DNA of 64,000 nucleotides from Halichoerus grypus (Eukaryota; Chordata; Mammalia; Carnivora; Phocidae). The position numbers and the translations under genes were made by a program. Shown here piece after piece: positions 51,021 to 59,951 of the stretch; position 1 is the first letter of the stretch; every line of letters begins with the position of its first letter. The notes below the pieces were generated by a model. That model saw only the letters and a list, made by a program, of their open reading frames with translations, did no database searches and was not told the DNA's origin. The DNA lies in contig NC_135716.1 in the NCBI RefSeq assembly GCF_964656455.1, positions 107,912,389 through 107,976,388 of the forward strand, written 5' to 3'.

Positions 51021-51075
51021 AATAGGTGATGACACCAAACAATGTGATACACCCTCAATCTTCACCTCCCCCTTT

Positions 51076-51208
51076 TTAAATCGTTGACTTGGAGAAAGAC
51101 ACTCTCAGATGATGGTTTTCACCAAGGTTGTAATTATGAAGATCAATCAAGGCCTGGATAGCTTCTTCCACTGTTGCCATCTGAAGAAGAGCCATTTTGT
51201 GATCTCTT
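51076..51208 (-). CDS. PTBP2: PTBP2 terminal coding exon 14 (RRM4 C-terminus, stop)
   Basis: The terminal exon's coding part starts after tttgtttcag and reads (Q)[52 protein letters not shown] is the RNP1-position strand of RRM4. The last strand LRVSFSK and C-terminal STI match the family end. The acceptor is a NAGNAG (cagaag), so the start can be 51208 (adds Arg) or 51205 (no Arg). The stop codon TAA occupies 51078-51076. The exon continues as 3'UTR. Confidence 0.97.
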
Positions 51209-51211
51209 CTG
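51206..51211 (-). promoter_or_regulatory. PTBP2: NAGNAG tandem 3' splice site of PTBP2 exon 14
   Basis: On the minus strand the intron ends ..ttttgtttcagaag. Splicing after cag gives ..FFQ-R-DHK, while splicing after aag gives ..FFQ-DHK. Both stay in frame because exon 13 ends with CA. The proximal CAG should usually dominate. I recall that database PTBP2 isoforms differ by this single Arg, but this is from memory. Confidence 0.85.
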
Positions 51212-51360
51212 AAACAAAATTATGAAATTAGATACTTCATAAAAATTAGGAAGGGCTTAAATACTTGAATTTTTACCCATAAACAAAAAGGATAAAAACT
51301 ATGAAGACAACTCTTAACTTCTATGAAGTCACTAATTCAAAAACAAGAAAGCTTGCTTAC

Positions 51361-51438
51361 TGAAAAAACTTAAATGCTTTCACAGTGCCCCCAGTGTTAG
51401 CAAACAGTGTTCGTAGATCCTCTTCTGCTACTGAAGGA
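51361..51438 (-). CDS. PTBP2: PTBP2 coding exon 13 (RRM4)
   Basis: This 78-nt exon has acceptor attttcctag|TCC and donor TTTTTTCA|gtaagc. It completes the split Pro and encodes [20 protein letters not shown] then AFKFF, ending with CA of a Gln codon. It forms helix 1 and beta-2 of RRM4. The flanking introns are very short (98 nt upstream, 152 nt downstream). The final CA joins the tandem acceptor of exon 14 so that either acceptor keeps Gln and the frame. Confidence 0.97.
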
Positions 51439-51536
51439 CTAGGAAAATTGGATGGAAAAAAAAGGTAAAGATTAATAATAAATTTTAGGTTTTATTCTTA
51501 AAATGTATAGCCTTAAACTCCAACTTTCATACTTAC

Positions 51537-51753
51537 GGGATATTGGATAGGTGAAGGGTTGCAGAAGGAGGAAAAATGTTCTGAAAATTTTTGGATCCAG
51601 GTTTCTTAAAACGATGCAATGGGGAATTACCAAAATCCTTTGTTAGCCCTTGATCATCAAGTCCCTCTCGAGGTAGTTGTACAGTCTGATGTTTAGAAAG
51701 AGTAACACGAATAATTTTGCCATACATTTTCTGTCCATTAAGATGATTCATGG
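51537..51753 (-). CDS. PTBP2: PTBP2 coding exon 12 (end of RRM3, linker, start of RRM4)
   Basis: This 217-nt exon has acceptor ttttttacag|CC and donor ATCCC|gtaagt. It encodes A, then [20 protein letters not shown] (the last helix and the extended beta strands of RRM3), then the short inter-domain linker [20 protein letters not shown], and [20 protein letters not shown]. It ends with the RRM4 RNP2 strand [11 protein letters not shown] and two bases of a Pro codon. The short linker is the part known to pack RRM3 against RRM4 in PTB proteins. MYGKIIRV and [10 protein letters not shown] distinguish PTBP2 from PTBP1 as I recall them. Confidence 0.97.
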
Positions 51754-52049
51754 CTGTAAAAAGAAAAAATGCCTATTAAGAATATTAACAAGTCCAAGGC
51801 AAAAAGAATTCTTCTTTTAGAATAGCAGAAATAACTGAATTCTATGATTTTTAAATAAATCATAAGTTTACAACAGCCATTGGTGAAAGATTATTTAAAT
51901 TTAATTGCACTAGACAAGCATTCTGGCAAAAAAGCCAGTTTCTTTCATAGGATGAAAATCCTGATTATGAATCTCTTCCTTGCCAATCCTGCTAAGTCAT
52001 ACACTTAGTTGCAGAAAGAAACTAGTATTCATCTGTAACTTTTTCTCCC

Positions 52050-52800
52050 TTCTGCCCCACAACCTAACTACCAAGTCCTAGAATACTCTTCTTCCTAATT
52101 ATTCCTCAATTCATCTCTCCATTCTCCCCTTTTCACTGTCACAATGTTTTGATCTGCGTAACTCAGTCTCTTAATTTATCTTCCTGTTGGATTTTTTCTA
52201 CTTTTCTCCAACCCATTCTATTACACATAGCACCTGGATGAACTCTGTATATTGCAAATCTGATGTCATTACCTGCCTAAAATCTTAAGGTCAGACTAGG
52301 AAAGGTACAAGCCATATTAAGGAATGAAATCTCCCCAGCCTCTTTGAAAGTATTTCTTGATGATGTACAATACCAACTACTTTGTTAGTGCTGATAATCA
52401 AGTGTAAGACAAGAACCATCCTACCCCTCATGTAAGTTACGGTTTTTTAGTACCGTACTTCCTCGCACTTTAAGCTCCAGCTATACAAAACCTATCCCCT
52501 TGACATGCTAGTTTTTCTTACCTTTAGCCCTGTGTGCATGCTGTTCTATCTGTAACAATTTCCCAACTCATTCATTATTCCTCCTAGCCTTTCTCATCAT
52601 CGTTCTTCTCTGGAAAGGTTCAGAACCTCATTAAATATTCATCCTTTACTTCTTTTTAAATTCATCACAATTTATTTTAATTATCTAAATCCTCCTTCCG
52701 ACTGCAAAGTACATGAAGGTAGGAACCACTGTCTCTATCGCAGCACAAAGCACAGTGCTTAAACACAGAACATTACTTCTTGAGGTAGCAGTTATTTTTA
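52050..52800 (+). repeat. LINE-2 3' region in PTBP2 intron 11
   Basis: 'ttcctgttggattttttcta', 'ctctgtatattgcaaatctg', 'atgtcattacctgcctaaaa', 'ctgcaaagtacatgaaggta', 'ggaaccactgtctctatcg' and 'agcacaaagcacagtgct' match L2 order. A SINE follows at 52836. Confidence 0.75.
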
Positions 52801-52835
52801 AGCTAAATGAACCGATCTGAGATTACAGAAGAGTT

Positions 52836-53048
52836 CTCTACTTTTTTTTTTTTTTTTTTTTAAAGATTTTTATTTATCTATTTAACAGAGAGAGAGAGAG
52901 CACAAGCAGGCAGAGCGGCAGACAGAGGGAGAGGGAGAAGCAGGCTCTCCGCTGAGCAGGGAGCCCGATGCGGGGCTCGATCCCGGACCCTGGGATCATG
53001 ACCTGAGCCAAAGGCAGCCGCTTAACCGACTGAGCCACCCAGGCGCCC
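52836..53048 (-). mobile_element. Can-SINE in PTBP2 intron 11 (sense with the gene)
   Basis: T run, taaagatttttatttatcta, 'gggatcatgacctgagccaa', ending ccacccaggcgccc. The short flank tctac occurs on both sides. Its A tail and CT-rich tract are on the transcribed strand. Confidence 0.95.
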
Positions 53049-53360
53049 CTCTACGTTTTATGTTTTACTCACTAGTCACAACTGAAGACCATTTCATAAG
53101 TCATATACACTTTAAACTGAAGGTCTGATTTGACTACTTAAATCAAAGTATTAGAGTATTAACAGGAGAGACATAAAGGCAATATGGAAGAGCAGGGAAA
53201 CAAGAACAAAATCCTTACTCTCAAAATGTTTTTAATTTGATTAGTATACTGCAGTACACAGTCTGACATCGGAGATGCACAATTTACTAATTCCGTGCAT
53301 CTTGTCATACGTACTTGTATAGAATATAAACCAGTTAAATATAAAACAGGTCTGAAAAAG

Positions 53361-53430
53361 AAAATGCTATGGAAGTGTTGGTAAGTACCAAATGCTATGG
53401 AAGTGTTGGTAAGTGTTGGTAAGAAGTAAG
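53361..53430. repeat. Short tandem duplication, about 28-33 bp unit
   Basis: 'aaatgctatggaagtgttgg' + 'taagtacc' occurs twice in a row (from 53362 and 53390). The second copy has an extra 'gtgttggtaa'. Confidence 0.9.
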
Positions 53431-54429
53431 GTACCATTCAGAAAAGAATCAAAACTATGTTTTTTCACTTAAAGCTTCCTTAATCTTTAAAAACAAGTTT
53501 ACTCTTCCCAACTTTTTACTGTAGTATTACGTATTTGTAATGTTTTTTTCTTAGATTTTCAATGGAGACTAACAAAAAAATCATCTTAGTCCTGAATTCT
53601 CACTAGTTCCACTGCATTTCACATATACTTCTAAATTTTCACTTATAAAATCAATTCAATTATTCATAGAGACGGTACATACACCTTTATAATAAAACTT
53701 ACTTGAATTACAAAATTTTTAAAGTTCTATCATTCTATTGCTTATGATAAAGTACTACTAGCTCATACAAATGTGTTATAAGGAATGAATTTGGGGAATA
53801 AAGTGGTATAAAGAAGCAGATAAAGGCTGTTATAAAGAAAACTACCTTAGTTCAGTTTTGAAAAGTTATGAGAAGACTGCACAAACAGCTGAGTTTTGAT
53901 ATACCGAAGGGCGGAAATAAGAAAACAATAAAAAGTCCTAGGCATAGTAGCTGTAACCAAGAGGAGATGGATGATAGAGAAATGGGATTAAAATAAAGCA
54001 AAATAATCAAAGAGCTAACTCTGGAAGTAGTCAGGTAATGAGACTTATAGTTCTAGTCAGCTGACTTGACAAAAGAATCTGAAGTAATCTCAAGAGGATG
54101 AGGGCTGAAGATGAGGGGTCTTCATGGTTTTTAAGTATTTTAAAAAAAAAGCTTGTCAAAAACTGAGGCACACAATGATTAAACAAAAAGAGATTATTTG
54201 AATTACTAATTTAAGATGAATCAAGTTTAAGTAACAGGACTCTATCTTGAAATCGGTTATAAGGAATATAGTGTAAACAGGCAAAGCAATCAATGATGGA
54301 AAAGGCCAATGCTGCACAGTGGAAATGGCACTTTTGGTTACATATAATTTTTTACTTTTCCCTTAATCTCTGTAGAAGATATTAATGAGTAACGGAAAGT
54401 CAAAAGATGGTAAAAAAAAAAAAATTTAT

Positions 54430-55440
54430 AGATTTTTATACAGGAGGAGTTTATAAAATGTGAAACTGGAGCTATCAACAATTATCCCCTTTATAATTCA
54501 AAGTATTATTTGTGTTGCCTCTCATTTTTTAAAAAATGAATCTCAACATCCATTTGTCTATTTTATTATTTGTTCAAAGACCCAGCTTCTAGCTTTTTTT
54601 TTTCTCTCTCAACTGTCTTCTATACCAATGATTTCTAGTCTTTATTATTATCATCTCCTTTCCTTAGGTTTATACCAACATTCATAAAGTTAACCTCCTG
54701 TCAAAACACCACTTTCACTGTATTACACATATCTACTTCGTATAGTACTTTCATTATCATTTTAGTTTTAAGTAATCTAAATTATTAAAGTAACTTGCTT
54801 GGTCCATGAGAGATTGGAAAATTCTAAATATATCTTTTTGTTATTAACTCTAAATTGTGCAACAGTCAGAGAATAGGGTCTACAGGATACTTAATTTTAT
54901 TGAAGCCTGCTTTCATAAATATTCCCACATGTACTTAAAAAACAATGTGTTAAATGCGTAATTCTATACATCTATACATAATTCATCACAATTTAATTAT
55001 CTAAATCCTCCTTCCAACTGCAAAGTACATGAAGGTAGGAACCACCGTCTCTATGTATAGATGTGTGTAATTCTGTTAAGGTAATTGTGTCATACCATTT
55101 GTATCTTTGTTGATATTCTTTTTGTCTGCCTGACATAATTCAGAAAGGTGTGTTGAAATCTCTCCCTATAAGAGAAGATTTCCTCAAGTCTCTCTTTAGT
55201 TCTATTAATTTATGATTTACGTATTTTGAGGCTCTTTCATTAGGGGTACACACATATAAAACTGTTTTATCTTCCTGGTGATTTATCTTTTTTATATCCC
55301 TTTTACTTTCAACCTTTCCACATCCTTGTGCTTTATATGTTTTCTTATAACGAACTTCTTAAAAACTCAAATCTAATAAACTGTCTTTTCACTGATGCAT
55401 TTACTCCTTTACATTTGTTGTTGTTATTCCTGGTGCATAG
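54430..55440 (-). mobile_element. Old LINE-1 fragment in PTBP2 intron 11
   Basis: Antisense L1 landmarks in order are diverged: 'caaagacccagcttctagct', 'tcccacatgtacttaaaa', 'attttgaggctctttcatta', 'ggggtacacacatataaaac' and 'gttttatcttcctggtgatt'. It is interrupted at 54981-55054 by a copied L2 segment. Confidence 0.75.
54981..55054. repeat. Copied 74-bp L2 segment inserted in old L1
   Basis: This matches 52660-52738 apart from a 5-base gap and two substitutions. Its flanks 'tatacatctatac' and 'gtatagatgtgtg' are near-inverted repeats and belong to the L1. Confidence 0.9.
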
Positions 55441-56382
55441 GGACTTAGATTCTATCATAATTTTTAAATTTGTTGTTTCCCCATTATACTGCATACCATT
55501 TGCTATTTCCCTCCTTGGGGGAACAGAGGGAGAGATCTCTTGAAATCTCTTTTGTGAGACCAGCAAGACCTCAAAGTGTGACTGACAGTTCTTCATTATT
55601 CATGGTAGTTCCACTGTGAAAGCCAATATATACACATACTTAAAAACTACTCAAGTATCCTAACAGTTACAGGATTTCCACTCATTTTACAGAACACTCT
55701 GATAGATGTAATTTAGTAGATAAAGGTCTGTTACGAAGAACTAAGTTAGTTTACTTTTGAGATGGGAGCTATATAATAAAAAAAGTTTAATATGAAGGAA
55801 CTACTACTTCGGTATTTTGTTAAAATTCTGTTAAAGTTCATTTAAGGATAACATACACAAATTATTCTTAAGACATCCAATTTAAGAAAACACTGAAATA
55901 GGCATGGTAGAATGTTTATTAAAAAAAACTTCATGTTTGCAAATTTTAAAACTGTGGTCTCAAATGATTTAACATGGCCTCTAAGGCTTGCAACAATCTC
56001 CTTCACATTTAAACACTACTATCTCTTAATTCTCCGTATTTCCCCCATACTACTTCCTAAGCATAAAAAAAAAAAAATCTACCTATATCATGAAGCAATG
56101 AGTATTTCCAAATAGAGTCCTATGAAAACCAAAAGGAGAACAGTACCCAGAAATAAAGCATATTAAATTTTAAAAATTCTCACTAATTTTTTTCAATATT
56201 AAAGGCATTAATGGTGTGAGTACATATTTTTATGGTCATCTACTTCAAAAAAGCAAAATCTAGCAATGAGAAATAAATTATTTACTATTAAATATAGTTT
56301 AAAAACTATAAATCATGTCAAAGCTTTATTAAAAAGATCTTACAAAAAGCAGGAGTAAAAGCTTTACAAATGTAACTACTGT

Positions 56383-56732
56383 TATGCATTGAACTGTTTT
56401 CTCCCAAAAGTCATATATTAAAGCTCTAATCCTACAATATGACCATTCAGAGACAGGGACTTTTAAGGAGATAATGAAGGTTAAATGAGGTCATAAGGAT
56501 GAGGCCCTCATCCAATTAGACTAGTGTCCTTGTAAGAGGAAGAGAAACCCAGAGAGCTCAGAGGAAGTCCATGTGAGGACACACGGAGAAGTTAGCCATC
56601 TGCAAGCCAGGAAGAAAAAGACCTTATCAGAAAGTGAATCTGCTGACACCTGAGAAAATAAATTTCTGTTGTTTAAGCCACTCAGTGGTATTTTGTTTTA
56701 ACAGCCCAAGCAAACTAATACAACTACAGTAA
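56383..56732 (+). mobile_element. Solo MaLR-type LTR in PTBP2 intron 11
   Basis: Landmarks in order: 'tatgcattgaactgttttct', 'gtcatatattaaagctctaa', 'tgaggtcataaggatgaggc', 'ctgcaagccaggaagaaaaa', 'aataaatttctgttgtttaa', 'gccactcagtggtattttgt'. It is antisense to PTBP2. No internal retroviral genes are present. Confidence 0.85.
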
Positions 56733-57950
56733 AAATTAAAATGTCACTTATTTAAAATAGTCCTTATATAAAAAATATCCAGAAGAGTTTGGTTGAATTC
56801 TACCTCAGAAACTTCTCAACTATGATGACTGTATATCCTTTATATGAAGGGTAATGCCATCCACAGCTCACACAGTGATGAGAAAAAAATGAAACATCTG
56901 AGAGAGCTTTAATGCTTTGTAAAATGCTACTTACAATGTACATAAAAAAATGGCCATGACTACCCCTACCCAAGCACAGAAGTATACACAGCAGAAGAAA
57001 ACATTTACTAGGCATCTAGGGCATGATTAGCACTTTTATAAACCTTTCATTGAAGATGGATATCTCCATTTTAAAAAGTGGAGAGCCTGATGTATAGTTT
57101 TATATGTTGTCTGGACTACCATGATAGCTGGTAAGAAACAATGAAATTCAAACTTACTTCTATCTGCTACCAAAGGCCAAATATATCACATTGTTCAAGT
57201 TTATGAGTTTTACTGGGTGTTAATAGCAAAAATCACAGCCCTTACCTCAAAAATAACAAACTTCAAAATTAACAATGTGAAAACCAATGTGAGGCATCAT
57301 CATCCCTGAATCTCAATAAACAGAATTATAAGCTAAGAACATGATGATATTTACAGTCTTACCACATTGTGAATATGCATTTGTATTCCAGATTTATGTG
57401 ATCTGACATTGTATATAAAGTCACATGATACATTAATTAAAATATTTACCTAAGAATATATGTGTAATCAAGTACATTTTAAGATTCCAAAAGGGATTAA
57501 CAATGGTGTATGTGGCACAAGTTTTTCATTTTGTAAAAACCTGGTATCTCTAAAATACATTTTCCATGTGACTCTTTCCATTACTAAGTTTAGACAAATA
57601 CTTAGAATAATTAAAATTAGGATTCCTTAGACTATATGAACAGTTAACTTCTATTATAGAGAGTAACCAGGAAAGAAAAACACTAAAGATCTTTAATATA
57701 AACGCTATCATTATTATGTGAAACTGGAGCCCAAACCGTTTTCCATTAGATTGTACTTGAGGATTGGTAAGAGGACAGCAGAATATGCAAACATGTTCAT
57801 CATGTATAAATACATTAAAATATGAAAATTAACATGACATTTTCAGCCTGGCTATGAAAAAAAAAGTTTTCTTACTGCCATAAAGGGGTTTGTTTTTATT
57901 AACAGATTCAGATTTAAAGATGTACAGCTAACATACAAGTTTAATCTTAC

Positions 57951-58043
57951 CAAGTTGTGATTGGTTTCCATCAGCCATCTGTATCAGAGCACTGTCTTTC
58001 TTATTATACAAAATCTTCACACGCTGCACATCTCCATAAACAC
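57951..58043 (-). CDS. PTBP2: PTBP2 coding exon 11 (RRM3 core)
   Basis: This 93-nt exon is bounded by ccaaaaaag|GTG and CTTG|gtaaga. It encodes the end of the split Gly, then [20 protein letters not shown], then [10 protein letters not shown], and ends with the first base of an Ala codon. VKILYNK is beta-2 and SALIQM is the RNP1-position strand of RRM3. The intron to the 34-nt exon is only 417 nt, while the one to exon 12 is 6.2 kb. When exon 10 is skipped this exon is read in another frame and meets TGA at its ninth codon. Confidence 0.97.
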
Positions 58044-58460
58044 CTTTTTTGGAGCCACAGAGAGGTAATCCAAAAATGGAATTAATTTTACATGCAAGTC
58101 AGCTGAAGATTATCTTTCTGACATATTAATGAAACATTCAGACATCAACATGATCACTCATTCAAACTCATCATTCTCACAAATGAATAAAGAAGATCAA
58201 GATTTTGAACAGTGAATTTTGAAAAGAATAATTTTTGATAAACCCTCAAAGCTATGTGAATGATATTAAATTAAAGACCATGCAAAATAAATCAGCATGC
58301 ATTAAAACAAATTTTGTGTCTATGGAGAGTTTTAAATAGCAAAGAAAAATAGCAAAAGATTTACTATTCAACTTTAAGCCAAAGTGCTAGCTACAAATAA
58401 GAATTAAGGTGAAACAAAAATCAAATCAATAATAAAAGTATAGTGCTAACAATAACATAC
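58044..58460 (-). other. PTBP2: PTBP2 intron 10 (417 nt)
   Basis: This short intron runs from gtatgttatt at 58460 to ..ctccaaaaaag before 58043. It contains no interspersed repeat. It follows the regulated exon, so its T-rich segments are candidate downstream control elements. No specific motif is claimed. Confidence 0.8.
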
Positions 58461-58494
58461 CGAAGAGGGTAAACAGACTTTGGGGCGTAACCAT
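58461..58494 (-). CDS. PTBP2: PTBP2 exon 10, 34-nt regulated cassette exon in RRM3
   Basis: This exon is exactly 34 nt and encodes MVTPQSLFTLF plus the first base of a Gly codon. These residues begin helix 1 of RRM3. The acceptor is cttctaaag|ATGG and the donor is TTCG|gtatgt. Because 34 is not a multiple of three, skipping changes the frame. Exon 9 then reads into exon 11 as [12 protein letters not shown], with the stop several junctions upstream of the last one, which predicts nonsense-mediated decay. PTBP2 exon 10 is known as the exon through which PTBP1 (and PTBP2 itself) lowers PTBP2 output. Here that is supported by the CU-rich, AG-free tract upstream (58497-58934). Confidence 0.97.
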
Positions 58495-58496
58495 CT

Positions 58497-58934
58497 TTAG
58501 AAGGAGAGAAGAGCAAGCAGCGTAAGACAAGAAGAGAGAAGAGTCGAGGAAGAGCGGAGATGAACAGATCATCCATAACGAAGGGTGGTTCCCGCAGAAT
58601 GGTGAGGTGGTCATGGATCATGGTTCAAGGCGGTTAATTGGGGCAAGTTGGTCCGAGGAACATTTGTTCAAGCACAGAAGCATGAACATAGGGAATGGAG
58701 ACAGGGAATGAAGACAAGGACAAGGAAAATAAAGGATAAGACAGGGAAGGGAATGGGCATTTGGGAAAAGACAAGGAAAGGGAAGGTGAACACACAGGGG
58801 AAAAGGATGAAATGGGGAAGGGAAACAGCAATGCAGAAGAAAAAAATAAGGAATTGGGGAACAAAAAAAAAATAAAATATAGGTCAGTACATAGGAAATG
58901 CAGGAATTTGGTCAGAAAATGGTTGGTTTATGTA
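58497..58934 (-). promoter_or_regulatory. PTBP2: 438-nt AG-exclusion zone and pyrimidine-rich silencer upstream of exon 10
   Basis: On the minus strand no AG dinucleotide occurs between the exon-10 acceptor (AG at 58496-58495) and 58936-58935. This was checked base by base as absence of CT on the plus strand. The zone is strongly pyrimidine-rich. Its exon-proximal 70 nt are full of CUUCUC, CUCUCU and UCUU motifs of the PTB type, and a second CU-rich stretch lies at about 58680-58870. An AG-free zone this long implies a distant branch point. PTB repression of this exon is established knowledge for the gene; that these motifs are the bound sites is inference. Confidence 0.9.
58883..58889 (-). 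promoter_or_regulatory. PTBP2: Distant branch-point candidate TACTGAC for exon 10
   Basis: The minus strand reads TACTGAC, close to the ideal TACTAAC. It is followed at once by a T-rich tract and lies near the distal edge of the AG-free zone. The branch A is at 58884, about 390 nt upstream of the exon. A second good match, TTCTGAC, has its A at 58912 (about -418). Distant branch points for the PTB-family regulated exon have been described in the literature as I recall. Confidence 0.7.
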
Positions 58935-59951
58935 CTGTACAAGAAAAACTGAGTAAAATGTAGTCATCCAAGACAAATATGGGTAAAGTACATCTATATC
59001 AAAGAGTAAATTACAGCATTTCATCTCAACATAGGGAAGGAAAGCATGCACAGGAATTTTAAACTTTGAACTTTAACTGCATAAGCATGGCTGGTTATGA
59101 AATGCAGGCAAAATTCTTAAAAGAAAAACAAAGGCACTCTGATTCAAACATTTTAGCATGCAGAACTGTGAATGACAATAGTATTAAATGATAAAATAAG
59201 CTTAATGTTCGTATTAACAGAGGCCAATTAAAAATGAAACAAATATTCAAATTAGACATTGTAAACTGATACATTGAGCTTCCCACATTTCATACCAGCT
59301 TTCATAGCAATCAAAATAAAATATACCAGACATAAAATGTACAACTAAAGAAAATAACTCAGCAATAAATTTTATTTAACAAGGGGGGGGAGGGGATAAA
59401 GTTGAAAAATATTTTTAGAAGACAATGACTAATAACTGCAAAGAAAAAATTACTAAGAAAGACTGGAAGAGTGCCTCGTCAAGATCTTTGGAAGAACCTT
59501 CAAAGAAAAATGTATTAGAGTAGTTCACATAAAATAAGATTTAAAAAAATGCAATGACACATAAGCATGAAATGAACAAGCAAATAATTAGAAAAGGCAA
59601 AGAACAAAATTGTTTTACAATTAAATCTGCAAATTAGATCACATTTGCCTTTGAGAACAACAAAAAGAAAAAGCCATACTTTAGTACTTCACCATATTTT
59701 TCTTAGGAAAAATAGGTAGTTAGGTTAAAAATAATAATAATAATTATATATATATAAAGAGATATGACTGTCTAAGGAAATATTACCTAAACAAGTACAT
59801 AGATTTTATTCAGAAGTAGAAACATACAGAAAATACTTTGACTAATGAATGTACATAAAAAGAAAGGCAAGTGCAAAATGAAATAAACATGAGAAACTTT
59901 CACAAATGAAATGGAGTTAAAGAATAAACATTAGAAAATTATTTTACTAAC

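Larger units (their letters stand above)
49635..51075 (-). other. PTBP2: PTBP2 3'UTR
   Basis: Sequence after the TAA is AT-rich and free of interspersed repeats for about 1.44 kb. This contrasts with the repeat-rich surroundings and agrees with a conserved 3'UTR. It starts with a U-rich stretch (minus-strand T runs at 50958-50989), carries microRNA seed matches, and ends after an AATAAA at 49657-49652 that has upstream UGUA and downstream U-rich elements. Several weaker in-between AATAAA hexamers (49967-49962, 50012-50007) could give shorter ends. Confidence 0.75.
51754..57950 (-). other. PTBP2: PTBP2 intron 11 (6.2 kb) with old repeats
   Basis: This is a GT-AG intron between exons 11 and 12. 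It contains an L2 fossil, one Can-SINE, an old L1 fragment, a MaLR-type LTR, a small tandem duplication and a copied L2 segment, all listed separately. About 56733-57950 shows no recognisable element. Confidence 0.85.
58495..59951 (-). other. PTBP2: PTBP2 intron 9 (1457 nt)
   Basis: The intron runs from gttagtaaaa to cttctaaag. It contains the AG-free tract next to exon 10 and a repeat-free upstream part. A (TAA)/(TA) microsatellite sits at about 59728-59757 and a purine/G run at about 59383-59396. No SINE or LINE insertion was seen in the whole intron, unlike the longer introns either side. Confidence 0.8.

Noticed and set aside
58421..58621. Open frames running through the 34-nt exon into flanking intron
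   Set aside because: Only 58461-58494 is exonic; the rest crosses both splice sites.
58634..58952. Charged Lys/Arg/Glu-rich frames on the plus strand and Ser/Phe/Pro-rich frames on the minus
   Set aside because: Low-complexity translation of the pyrimidine-rich intronic tract upstream of exon 10.
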